Shown: positions 20,186 through 31,420 of the stretch, one piece after another
How the letters are laid out: each line of letters starts with the position of its first letter
Numbering within the stretch: the stretch's first letter is position 1
Assembly: GCA_020744425.1 (NCBI GenBank)
Contig: JAGMUV010000031.1
Coordinates: forward strand, 558,001-622,000
DNA: 64,000 nucleotides
Source of the DNA: Dactylonectria macrodidyma
Lineage: Eukaryota > Ascomycota > Sordariomycetes > Hypocreales > Nectriaceae
Direction: 5' to 3'
Notes under the pieces: generated by a model
What the model saw: only the letters and a program-made list of their open reading frames with translations
What the model was told of the DNA's origin: nothing
Database searches by the model: none
Translations under genes and position numbers: made by a program

Positions 20186-23100
20186 TTATCGTGCGGATGG
20201 TTGCAAGAATGATAACCGGGCCTCGTTTAATGTTCCCCAGCACAATTGCTCCAGCCTAGCCTCGCCATCAAACATTTCCTGTGGAATTTTATTCCCGACT
20301 ATATCCTCCACACGCGCCTTTGAAAGCAATATAATACCATCCAGCGATTTGCACCGCGATAGCTGCACATACAAGCTATATGGATCGCACTTTCGTGGCT
20401 CGAGTTGTCCAGTCTTGGTGTTCAGCTTTGTCCCGGTTCCTCGCAGCTCCAGCGCAATCTGGAGGAGGGTTTCGCCTTGGATTTTGTAATCGGTGCATGC
20501 GAATGCCGCAGTGCAGGGAAGTCCTCGGCGGCTCACATTATGCCTCTGCCAAGGCCTCTTCTTGACCCTCTTCTTCTTTTCGATTGGTATTTGGGCACTC
20601 GTTGGGGTAGGCAGGATTGTGCCTGGTGGCATGTCATCAAATTCGAACTTCTTGGTTGACTCGGACGACAGGATGATGCCGGCAGGCGGTCCAAAGTGGA
20701 GGATGATATTCGGGGCGAGTTGATAGCCTGGGAATCTTTTGCTGTCTGGTATAACTTCTAGCGCTGTGTACTTGGCGCCATTCACGAGCTTGAGGCCTGG
20801 GTTTATATTCATGGTCACCACAACCGGCATACCAGGCACGAACATGAATGTGGCCGGCACACAGATCTTACTGTCATCCCCGACGCTGGCCATAAGCGTA
20901 GCTTCTTCCTCCGTTACCGGCAATGTATTGGGTTTGCCCCAACGGTGCTCGGATAGAAATATCCGGACTGGCTTCTGTTCGTTCCTCTGGAAGGCCAAAA
21001 CGCCATCCATGTTCAGGCACCACCTGGTGCTATTGAGCGGTGTAACTACTGTGATGCCCTTGCTCCATGGTATGGCTCGGCCTTCTTGAAAGCACCGGCT
21101 ATTAAGAAGCTCCATGTCGGACTCGTCTTGCTGCCCCTGTCGGATCCGAGTCAGCAGCCGCTGCAGCTCCGGGTCCCCCGCTGCGCGCACCTGTTCGGTG
21201 AGCATAACGACGGTGGTAAATCGAGCCCAGAGTGCGTGCGCCCTCATTTCGTCCGCAATCCTGAGGGCGGACCATGGCGTCAATAGCGACTTGTTTTGCA
21301 CTGGGCGAAACTGGTGGAAATCTCCTGATAGTAGCACCACTGGGATGCCGCCAAAATCTTGATTCGATCCTCGGGAGGCGCAAAGTCGCTTGTTGATGTC
21401 GGAGAGCTGTGACGGGAGCGTCTGGAGTGCTGGACCCAGGGTGGGGTCGATACGTAACTAGGACGCACGGGGCAGGCCACAGGGACTATCAACGCGTCTA
21501 CGCGTCTTCGCGCCTGCCCGCTTTCTCTCTTTCCTCTTCATCGTAGTATTCTCGCAATACAGTGGCATTACCTCTTGAGTTGATCTCATCTGGCCCGTGA
21601 CAAGAGCGTCTGGAGGCCCAACAGGCTCGCCTCGTCAATGATGAGCAGCCACTTTTCTCTCCATCTTCTTCGAGCATCACCGTCCACGTAGGTTACCGTG
21701 CTGCCATCGTCGGCATTGCTACCGGATGCGTTGGGCTGCATCCCACAGGCGGAGTGAATAGTCACGCCGTTGATCCGCGCTGCTGCGGCCCCCGATGTCG
21801 CCGTCATAAGCAGCCTGTGTGATATGCCTTTGCTGGCGAACAATTCCGCCAACGCCTCGATGACCCTGGATTTCCCGGTGCCGCCCTCTCCACCTAGGAA
21901 CTCACACAGTTGTGCATTATGATTGTTCTCGGCATTGCTGCTATTGACGTTATCGCTGTCATCTTCGTCCGGGATGGTATCAAGATGGCGACACACTAAA
22001 AGGAAGGCAATTTCCTGCCGCTCGTTCAACGTGAACTTCCTTGCAATCTCCCGACCGGCTTGGAGGAATGTTGTCGACGGTCCAAAGGCGACCCTGGCAC
22101 TGGGTCTCTGAGTGTTCCGGGTGTCTGTTTCTGACATTTCTATAATATCTTCTCCCGCGCCCGCGAAGGTATGGTTCAGTGATGCTTCTGCGCCGGCAGC
22201 TGTGTTCTGCGTGATCTGAACTCCATCAGAGCCTTGGATTCTTTTCACAATTTCCTTGTCAGCTTGATCCTGCTTGCTCTTGATTCCTCTAAGCTGACGT
22301 TGCGTTGGGAGCTCGCTCCTGGCTACCATGGTTGGCTGGCACTGCTCTGGGTTCTCTGCGGAAGCGACAGTCTCGACATCATCCGCAAATTCGGGGATGT
22401 CTGCTTGAGCTTCGCGGAGCTGATCTAGCATCTTCAAAAGATGCTCCGAACCAGCGGTCACCTGGTTAGGGGCCGTAGCACCTCGTACTGTCTCAATCAA
22501 TCGGCCAAGCTGGCCAAGCTGGTCTGGGCGATATGCTTTTACTGGGCCTGTAGGATCTTGGAGATCATATCCCATAGCGTCGATATCATCCAAAACGGCG
22601 TCGTCCCCCGCAGCCGCCCACTGCTTTGCATCTCGCCGCGCATCTTCCGCTGATCGCTTCAAGAGCTGGATGTTGCCTGCGATAGTCTGGAGTCTTTTGG
22701 GGAGTCGCCGTCTCCAGTGCTCCCAGATTTCGTTGATGTCACCAGACGCTGCTGTAATAAATTTCTCCCATGGTACGAAGAGTGCAAGGTGCTGTACTGC
22801 AGCTCTAGTACTAATATCAGTACATGCTCTTTGTTTATCTGTACTGTTAGATGGCTTGTGCTTACCTGCGGTATTTGTCTGCGTTTGTGTCAATATCAAA
22901 GTCCATATCGAGAAAGCCGTTAATGCACGGCACTGCATACTTCCCCGGGGGTCTTAGAACTTGCACCCAGTCCCTTCCCGGCTTCCAGTCCATTTCAAAT
23001 TCTATCTTCACCAACTCCTTGGGAGATGAATCTATCCTCTTTTGTAATGTAACAAGCGACACGTAGTCATAGAAGCATAATGTCTGCAGCACCTCTCCAC

Positions 23101-26100
23101 GGTGGTGGTAAGCTTCAATGTATGGTAGCTTCTTGCCATTGCTTCCCACCAAGACCCTCTCAGCGCAGGCTTCCGCGCCGTTGCCGTTGCCGTTGCTGTT
23201 GCCATTGCCACCTATGTTCTCGATAGGTCGATCATCGTCGTCGCCTAAAGTGCTACTGCCTTGCTGGAGATACTGCCAGCGTCGGAGTATTGCCCAGTAT
23301 ATCATTGTCATATTCACATATGACCATTGTTTGGTACTCGAGAACTCACTTGGGTAATCCAAGAAGTGCGCAATTACCTCCACCTGCGATAATGGCCTCT
23401 CGGTGAATATTCTGTTTGCGATTCTCATCAGATACTGGCGGTTTATATTTGCCTTGGCTTCGTAGTTTGCAGTTGTTGCACCAAGCCCGACGGCGCTGGT
23501 TGTGCTGATACTCGGAAAGAGCTCTGCTGCTATGGCCACTCTCTTCCAGATCGGATCTTCGATTTTTGTGGCGTAGTTTGTCAAGTAGTATATCAGCGCC
23601 ATTGTCTTGCTTTGGGTTCCGATGAAGGAGATGTCGTGATTGTGCCGCAACCCAACCGCCATTGACTTGTTCCATCGGTTGATCATGGGATGTGAGCGTT
23701 GGAGCCGAAGTATACCATCCGCGCCAAATTCGCTTTTCTTAAAGAGCTTCCAAGGCGCATGGAATCGACACGTGGGCTTCTTTTCTCCCTCCTTGTTGTG
23801 GGAGTATTTGACACAAGTTGCAGTGTGGACATGCATCTGGACCCTGCCCGCGCAAAAGTGGGCTTCATCGTCAAACTGTTCAGAGAAGCGCCCCGTATCG
23901 ATCATCAAGTGAGATATGTTGTCGTAAACTACCCTAGTCTCGCTCTCCTCACTAAAGGCAGCGGTTTCGTCCAGGTCCTAGATAATAGTTTAGCTTCCGA
24001 CCTACGTTGGCTTTTGGTTACGTGAAGATATGGATGCACATGCCTCGGTAAAGACAGAATCGACATATTTCAGGATTCCTTCCCGTTCCATCGCCGCACT
24101 CTCATCATCCTCCCCGTTTCCATGAGCACCGATGAACTCCCCGAGCTCCAAGTTCCCTTCGAGCCATAGCAAACCATGGACATGAAGAGCACCGCGTTCG
24201 TTGGTCTCGACAGCGCCAAAATACTGTCCAATCCGACCAAACACAGATTCCTCCCCAACCTTGACGTAATGCTCAAAGAACATCTCTACTTCGCGGTGGA
24301 AGAAGATGGCAGAGCTTATGGGGTCAGTTATCGCCAGCTTCACTCTCTCATACCTATCCTGAAGGGCCCGAAGCAGGGTTGCTTCCGCGGCAGCCTTGTC
24401 CTCCTTTCGGTATGCCGCCAGACGTAGTTTTACTGGGTTCGTAATGTCATTAGGGTTCAGCGTAAACCAAATCGCCGGTATACCGTATCTGATGATGAGC
24501 GCTTTAATCTTTCTGCGCATGGCTAGCCGCGACTCCTGCGACATGGCCTGTTTGTAGCCAAAGTATGAAATGTATCGCAGGAGCTTTTTGATATCTTCAT
24601 CTCGGGTGCTCCCGCCAGCCTCTAACTCCTTTTGCGCTTCCGCCAGTCTCTCTGGTGTTAACGACTGAATGATTCTCTCAACCTCAGGAAAATCGTTCCG
24701 TCGCACGCTCACCATACTTACTCCTCTATTCCTAGACCGAACCTCTATGTTGAATAGTAGAAATGAAAATGCCGGATGATTGGCAAAGCGACCACCATGT
24801 CGTTGCAGCACTTTCTGCATCCATGCGTGAAGTCCGAGGTTACGTGTTGGCGGAATCGCATCCTCTCCACCCTCTCCACCCTCTCCAATACTGTCTCTAT
24901 CACGGACATGACCTGTGAGCTGGACACTGTTCTTCCACAGCTCCGATTCCATCTCTTCCTTACACCGTGGCCCACCGAAACCGAACGGGAATAGCGTTGG
25001 AAATGCTTTTGCAAGATGCCAGAGATCATTGCTATCTGCAAATTCATTGCCTCTTGAAATGTGAATGTATGGCTGAAGGTGCGAATCCTGCGCGCTCCCA
25101 GTCGGCTGGTGGGGCGGCTGTGCTTGCGCATTTGTGTATCCACCTCTGATTGTATCAATGGCAAATTGCAGTTTATCGGCATCGGTCGCTCGCGGTGCTG
25201 TATCCAGTGGAAACATACCAGATGCAAGCATCTCATCAAGAAAGCTTCCCATGCCCTCATACTCGAGCTCCTCCCTACTGCGCTCGTCATAGAGCTGCTG
25301 ATCCTCGTCGTAACTTACATCATTCTCATCATACGCTCTGCCCAGCCCGTCCACAATCTGTTCGAGTGACTGGGGCCCAGCGTCATCCATTCCACGTTCT
25401 GCTGGGGGCACAATGTGCGCTGTTCGCGTTTCTTCCCATGCTGATGGTTCATCTCTCTCTATCCTGTCATAGATCTGGCTCGGAACCCCGTGCGCCGGCT
25501 CTCCCCAACTATCCAACTCGGCTTTGTCGATTTGGATATGCCGATAGTGGGGGTTAAATTCTTTTAGCCAAAGCAACGCCCGTTCCACAGCTCCTCTCCG
25601 GACTGAGAGCAACTTGGATAGATCGCTGGGGGCTGGTCTCTGCGGCCCATGCCAGGATATATGGATGTCTTCCAAAGATTGTAGAAGCGGATGTGGTAGT
25701 ACTGTGGTAACCAAGTCTTGAACATTGTTGGGAAACACAGTTATGTGACCCTTTACATGGCGTGCATATGCCGTACTCTGTTTGGTGCTTTTCGTGACTT
25801 TGATTCTTGCAACGAAGCCGAAATGGGTGTTGAGTGCGATCAGCTTCTCCTCAACCAATGTCAAGTCTCTGAGAGCATCCGGGTACATGTGCTCGCAACC
25901 AAGTGCTTGATGCAAGTTCCCACCCCGCGCCATATTGCATTCGCGGATCTTCATTGCACAGTTTTCGCAGCTCCGCATAGCCTTGCCAACAGGGAAGCAA
26001 TCTGGACATGAATACGTGCGGCAGCTATTCATCGCTGCGCTATTTGTCCACTCTTCCCAGCTAAGCTCTTTTATCTCCATGGTGCTGATTTTCCGATAGC

Positions 26101-27070
26101 ATATCATGCATGTATGTATGGGTAGGGTGTCGATGTTGTGAAATGCTTGATAAAAGTCCATGACTGTGGATATATTCCTCTCACGGGGGACCGGCTTACG
26201 CCAATCATTTGTGTAGGATATTCTCTCCTTCTCCGTAAATTCATCTTCCAGATGCTTAATAGCTCTCTCGAATGCCTGGGCTTGCTCTTCAAGGTTGCTA
26301 TTCTCAACCCGCCTTCGATTTTGCCTTTTGTTTTGCTCTCGTCCGTGTTGATCAGCCTTACGCTTGGCGCCAAGTTCTTGTTGGCCATCTTGAAACCTCA
26401 GTCTTGCCATACATCCACGTCGATCCAGTTTATCCTCTGCGGGTTTTAGTTGCTTTGCTTGTTGCGATCTCATTTTCTGACGTCGTGGGATATTAGATGG
26501 TAACTGGGAGCTGGCTGGAGGGGTCCCAACGGCAACCAGTGGTCTTTGCTGTTGGGTTTGTCTCCTTTGCCTCCAGTTTCTTTCCCGGGCATCTTTCCGC
26601 CTTGATGCACGAGAAGTTCGCGGTTTGCCTCTTGATCTTGGAGGCGCTTGTATTAGTGTCGTACTCCTTGGCGACGGTCGACTCATCCAGATTTCAGGTC
26701 CCTGTATTTGAGTATTGATGGTGTCGGCTTGGTATGCACTTGGCTGATGTTCCTGCACCCGATTTCCTTCTCGAACATCTCTCCGCCTTGGTACACGAGA
26801 ACCTCGCGGTCTGCCTCTTTTTCTTGGAGGCACTTGTATCGGCGTCATGCTCCCTGGTGGTGGCCGACTCATCCAGTTTCCTGCCGCCTGTGTTTGCGCA
26901 TCGGCATTGTCGATTTGATTTACACTTGATCGGTATTGTTGGTGATTACCTGGTTTGCTTGATTGGCCAGTTGATTGTGACCCCTCTAGTGCAGGGTCTA
27001 TAGGTACCGTTCCTGGAAAATCACCAGGTGTACTCGGTTGGACAGTAGAGTGTGACTTCCTTAATGCCAT
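20186..27070 (-). pseudogene. Hel-2 Helitron Rep-helicase, split by a 188-bp insertion
   Basis: Exons are 27070-24044, 23977-22866 and 22804-20186. Leaving out 188 bp at 21407-21615 (one repeat copy plus insert) gives about 2191 codons, close to the 2171 of Hel-3. In order: a Lys/Arg/Gln-rich N-terminus, Cys-rich zinc regions (CMICYRK ... CPDCFPVG), the HUH nuclease motif RGALHVHGLLWL, the paired-tyrosine motif YYLTNYATK, PIF1-type Walker A GGEGGTGKS, Walker B LIIDEASLLG, GDFHQFRPVQ, and the C-terminal CTDYKIQGETL and YVQLSRCKSLDGI. Intron 1 would have a GC donor (GAG|GCATGT). The insertion falls between Walker B and motif III and shifts the frame, so the helicase is broken. The start could be GTG 27076 upstream, but ATG 27070 is preferred. 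Confidence 0.85.
21407..21615. mobile_element. 167-bp insertion flanked by 21-bp direct repeats
   Basis: CTGTGACGGGAGCGTCTGGAG (21407-21427) and its near copy at 21595-21615 (18 of 21 identical) flank a 167-bp insert. The insert has no matching inverted tips and no coding capacity. The spacing is 188 bp; removing it restores the helicase frame exactly. Long target duplications suggest target-primed retroposition or a repair duplication rather than a cut-and-paste MITE. An internal GCGCGAAGACGCG motif can form a hairpin. Confidence 0.75.
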
Positions 27071-27604
27071 GCCCACAGGCTGGACATCCGGAACACGATC
27101 GGATATGCTTGGTTGGACAGTAGAATGTGATTCTCTTGGTGTCGCGTTTGTATTCCACTTTGCCGCACCAAAAATATCATTGTATGTATTCAGCCCGACA
27201 CTGCTGATGTGCCGCCAGGCGTTTGACCACGCAACCTTTCAAGTAGAGCAGATAATGACGGATCCATTACAAGATAGGATACGTACGAATATTCTTAGGG
27301 TGTTTAATTAGGGTGTTTAATCATATGTATTAAGCCAAATAGTGTTATAATATGAATGATAAAGGTTGATACTATTCACAATGCTGTTTTGTGATCGGTA
27401 CATTTTGGGGCAGATTTCGATTCTCCTACACCAGTCGGTCCTACTCTGCTCTTGATCCGATTCTATCCCGATACTCCCACGTCATCTTTATCTCTATTAT
27501 ACCTACCAAACTATATGATAATATCGTCTATCGTCATTGTCTTGACCCACCTACCAATAAATAAAACGTCTATCCCACCATGGTTTTTTTTACTCTTCCA
27601 ATTT

Positions 27605-28035
27605 CATCCCAATATCGGACTTGATTATTCATCCCGTCATCTACTCGGAGCATCATCACACCGACATACCAATAGAGCATCATATTCCTCCACCCTCTTA
27701 CTTTCGTGATGATTAACTTCGGGCTTGATTATTCATTCTATCATCCACTCGGAGCATTATCACACCGGCATACCAGTAGAGCATCATACTCCTACACCCT
27801 CTTATTCTTCTAACATTAATAACATCGGGCTTGATTATTCATCCCATTATCTGGTCGGAGCATCATTACACCGGTATACCAGTAGAGCATCATACTCCTA
27901 CACCCTCTTATTCCTATAACATTAATAACATCAGGATTGATTATTCATCCTATTATCTAGTCGGAATGCTATTACACCAGTATACCAATACAGCATCATA
28001 TTCCTCTACCCTCTTATTCATATAGTCGCTGCAGT
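27605..28035. repeat. Minisatellite, about 106-bp unit, four copies
   Basis: Units start near 27609, 27719, 27827 and 27933 with GG(G/A)CTTGATTATTCATCC and include CACCGGCATACCAGTAGAGC and TACACCCTCTTATTC. Units 2 and 3 are the most alike; units 1 and 4 have drifted. There are no distinct repeat-spacer boundaries. Confidence 0.85.
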
Positions 28036-28648
28036 ATTAATATACCAATAGATCAGAATATCCCTTCACCCTCTTTCGTTGTAATGGTAACATCAATGGA
28101 CACTTATGTGATTGATATAATACACACCACGTTATTTCATCTACCTATCAAATACTGCTCAGCTCTCATACTTTCTTTTTTTTTCTTTTTTTCATGCATT
28201 AATTTCTTAGTCAATCCTTTGTAATCATAGAAGAAGCAATTCTGTTCAACAACTACGTTGATTGATCAATTCCGCTGTGCAAGTATCCACTTGACAGGGA
28301 TCAAGGTGCTTACCTCAAGATGCTTTACCGCGATCGGCGACATGTGCTGACGTTTTGGCCAATCCTTTGTACTCATGGAAAATGCAGGTCTGTTCGCCAT
28401 CTATCTTAATTGATCAATTCAATTGTGCGAGTATCCACATCGGCAGGGATAGTAGCTCTTGGCTGAAAATGTTGGATGGATATCGGCGATGCCAAATCCG
28501 AGCTGCGCAATGAAATACAGTATCTTTACCAAGTGATATCAATCTTCGCATTGTATATACTATATCATTTAATCGATTAGAAATATCAGATGTGTTTCTT
28601 CTTTGTTCTGTACATTTGCATGCCAATCTTACAGGCTTATCTTACAAT

Positions 28649-28649
<1 letters not shown>

Positions 28650-28699
<50 letters not shown>
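28650..28699. repeat. (CT)n microsatellite
   Basis: An uninterrupted CT dinucleotide run of about 50 bp lies 65 bp before the accessory gene start. Polypyrimidine tracts are common in fungal promoters just upstream of the transcription start. Confidence 0.9.
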
Positions 28700-28702
<3 letters not shown>

Positions 28703-28763
28703 GTCGTAATCTTAACTGCTCTTCCCAAAAAAATTTGGGAAACATTTGCTAGTTCAATATATC

Positions 28764-30773
28764 ATGTCTTCATCTACTTCTACCTCAAATTCCACTCTTA
28801 GCGGCCATCTCCCTCCGCGCATGCCTCATGACTCTCCGAAAAACCTTGGTAGTGATATGACCATGTCTTTTTTTGGTCAGCTGGATACCCCAACGCGGTT
28901 TCCTACATCAGATGAACAACTTATAAAGAGCCTTAATGTTGAAGCTCTTGGCAGGGTTTTTCTTCCACCCCCTCCCTATATGGCACTGCCTGAATATTCT
29001 GTGCTGCGTCCTGAAGGGTGTCGATCCCCTGATCCACTGCCGATTTACTTTAGTCTCAACCTCTCTGTCTATAACCAGCAGATTGTTGAATCGGAGTGGC
29101 AGAATCAGTGGTTCCATTTCACTGGCAAAGTACACCCCTACGCACTGGAGTGGGTGCTGCGGGAGCCTGATGTTTTCACCGATGAAGATGGTGACGGCGA
29201 AGTGTACAAGGTTCCAGTTGTTCTCATACGCGACTTTGGATACCAAGCGTAAGCAGACTTATCATTTCCCCCTAGCTCGAGTTCCACTATCGCGCTTGCC
29301 ACTAATGTAACTATCAGCCAGGGTTGGAAATCGATCGACCAATCGATTTGATCGATTCGATTAATCGATTCGATTTCGATTTCGATCGATCGATCAGAGC
29401 TGCCAGTCGATCGATATCGATCGATTATAAGTCTTGATCGATCGATTTGATCGTCGATCGAGTGGACCATATATAAATCGGTGAGGTGCAGGGTAGGCTG
29501 CCCTGGATTCTGCCTCTGTGTGGATCGCAACACATCGCGTGTCCCACAAAGCACCCCGGCAGGCGCGATTGGTGGAGAGACGCTGCTGTTGAGTGCTTTC
29601 TAAGGAGGAAGGCGCCCCACCACCTTCCTTTTTAGGATTCCGCAGCTTCGTTGCCTCGTCACGTGAGGCTCTGTCTGATCGATCTGATCGATCGATATCG
29701 ATCGACTAAGAGGGCCGCTCGATCGATATCGATCAATCAGATGCGTTGATCGATATAAATCGATCGATCAGGGCTCAGAATCGATCTATACGATCGATTT
29801 CCAAGCCTGCTATCAGCATTGACCCACGAGCTCTTTGCAATAGTGAGGTCTTTCCACTTATCCAACCGGTTGTTTCTTTGACAGGGCAGGTTCTCGGGAC
29901 AGGTCAAACCCACTTGATCAAGGACTCTGTCCCGCTGTTGGATGATGCCCAGCTGAGATGCTGTGCATTTATCCAGTGCTGTACCTACATCACGCCGGGT
30001 CAGCCATCAAAGAGCCCCTTCAAAGGCTTCCACCCCTTTCAAGTTTTTATTCTCTTTCCTATTCGCGCTTTGCCATTCTCTCTCCTCTGCAAGAAGATGG
30101 CAGATAGGAAAGATACACAGTTTGTTCCAGGTGTTCCCTTCAACTGCGTCGGCAAGATTGTTGGCCTGCTTGACCATAGTCTTATGGTAGCTGCCCCTAC
30201 AGTTGATGAGAAGGACTATGTTTTCATTGTCGTTCCCGACTCTTGGATGTTTCCGGACAAGAGCACCCCACCTGCACCTGCCGTTAACACAGTCCCCCCC
30301 TCTAAAACCGAACCTGGCCCATCCCAAGCTGGCGGCTTCGCAGCAGTGAGGTCTATGTTCAAGTCTCCCTCAAAGAAATCTTCACAGGTGCAACAGCCAC
30401 GGTCACAATCATCACAATCGCCGCAGGGAGGTGCATCCCAACAACCCGTTACTCCATCTCAGAACAAAAGGCCCGCAATCTCCGCATCTCCATCGTCTCA
30501 GCCAAGTTCGAAAACCCCGCCCCCAAGAGACTCAGGGGGTCTACTGTAACTACCGAAACATCTCCAATCATTGCAGGGTCGCCGGTCTCCCTTTTAACAT
30601 CCGTGGACTCTGATGAAAACGATAACCATGAAGAAGGTGAAGCGAAGGAAAACGAGGACTCTCGATCACCTAACATATCTGCCACACTCCGATCCTCCGT
30701 TCGTCCTAATATGAGGTCATCAACTACCGAACTAGGTGGCAGGAACAAGAGGCATCCGACAAAGAGACTTTAA
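28764..30773 (+). CDS. Helitron-linked accessory protein (Hel-2 copy), unknown function
   Basis: I know no named family for this. Exon 1 is 28764-29248 (161 aa and two bases) and ends in LIRDFGYQ. Exon 2 is 29817-30042, beginning IDPRALCNSEVFPL. A likely 51-bp intron lies at 30043-30093, and exon 3 starts KMADRKDTQFVPG. The downstream part is Ser/Pro/Gln-rich; the frame then shifts by one base in a G run at 30535-30539 and continues to a basic end (KRHPTKRL). Exon 1 is clearly homologous to 50992-51458 (FSLNLS.YNQ.IV.SEW, VHPYAL.W). The blocks FVPGVPFNCVGKIVGLLD and VVSLTGQVLGTGQTHL have the turn spacing of OB-folds, so an ssDNA-binding role like the RPA genes of plant Helitrons is possible, but this is inference. 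A 491-bp MITE occupies intron 1. Confidence 0.65.
29311..29817. mobile_element. hAT-type MITE rich in CGAT, 491 bp, 8-bp target duplication
   Basis: The element spans 29319-29809. The left tip CAGGGTTGGAAATCGATCG and right tip CGATCGATTTCCAAGCCTG are inverted. The target duplication CTATCAGC lies at 29311-29318 and 29810-29817. Both arms are built of many GATCGAT and ATCGATT units that pair across the element. A 200-bp non-repetitive middle (29470-29670) has no recognised coding content. Confidence 0.9.
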
Positions 30774-30780
30774 GTAGCAT

Positions 30781-31420
30781 AGTATAGTGATAGTGTGTGG
30801 TATTTTGGGCTGTTTTATTGGATTTGAAAAACTTATAGGTTGATATGTGGAGGAAATAAGCTTGCGGTTTCAACACCAGTGCGAGTGATAAAAGTCCAAT
30901 GGTCTCAACACCAGGACATCTTGGCATGGCAATTTCTTATACTAAAATTGACAATTTTCCCTCTTTGGTATTGCAACTGATTGATCTATGCTAGTCTCAG
31001 TCCCTTGGTCTACTGTCTCAATTATTCACCCTCACCCTATTGGCTAGGTCTCTTAGTTCCGCATTAAGCTCTTCAAATCGCGCCACTCAAAATGGTGCCT
31101 TCTCCTCAAAGCCTGCTGCATAGGTTTTATTGGCTACGCAAAACAAAGGTAACACACACACACGCCCTATTGGCCAAGTCTCCTCATCCACCCACCCAGA
31201 GCCGACCACTTAAAACCGCGCCCTCTTCTCAACACGTGCAGCAACCCACTAGTAAAACAGGCTCTAGTTTTGCAAGCTTCGTACCGAAAGGCTACTCAGC
31301 GCAAGGGAGCCGCCAACTTGCCCACCACGCCCAGCTTCCCAACTTCCAACTTCCAACTTCCAACTTCCAACTTCCAACTTCCAACTTCCAACTTCCCCCC
31401 GGCGGACGTGCGCCTTCCCC
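30781..31420. repeat. 0.6-kb repeat R1, copy 1
   Basis: Starting at GTATAGTGATAGTGT, this stretch matches 42802-43409 in direct orientation with only scattered differences. It follows the end of the accessory gene by 8 bp, so it may be the 5'-terminal part of the Hel-2 type element. Near the right end AACTTCC repeats expand into a small tandem array (31337-31396) that is much shorter in copy 2. Copy 1 ends where the Hel-1 fragment begins. Confidence 0.8.

Larger units (their letters stand above)
27300..28763. other. Rep/accessory intergenic region of Hel-2
   Basis: This is the divergent intergenic region between the Rep-helicase and the accessory gene. It contains a four-unit minisatellite (27605-28035), two diverged copies of a 110-bp block (28210-28320 and 28362-28470; shared CAATCCTTTGTA, TTGATTGATCAATTC and GTATCCAC), and a (CT)n tract at 28650-28699. 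It presumably holds both promoters. No protein gene is recognised. Confidence 0.6.

Noticed and set aside
21428..21594. tRNA gene or tRNA-derived SINE
   Set aside because: No convincing A and B boxes or cloverleaf could be drawn, although part of the insert can fold; left as an unclassified insertion.
27605..28035. CRISPR-like array
   Set aside because: The 106-bp units are contiguous without constant repeat/variable spacer structure, and the genome is eukaryotic.
29746..29816. N-terminal extension of the 29746-30549 frame as coding
   Set aside because: It lies within the MITE arm and the target duplication; the coding part is better started at the acceptor at 29817.
30539..30576. 38-bp intron in the accessory gene
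   Set aside because: Shorter than fungal introns normally are and lacks a branch-site pattern; a one-base shift in the G run explains the frame change better.
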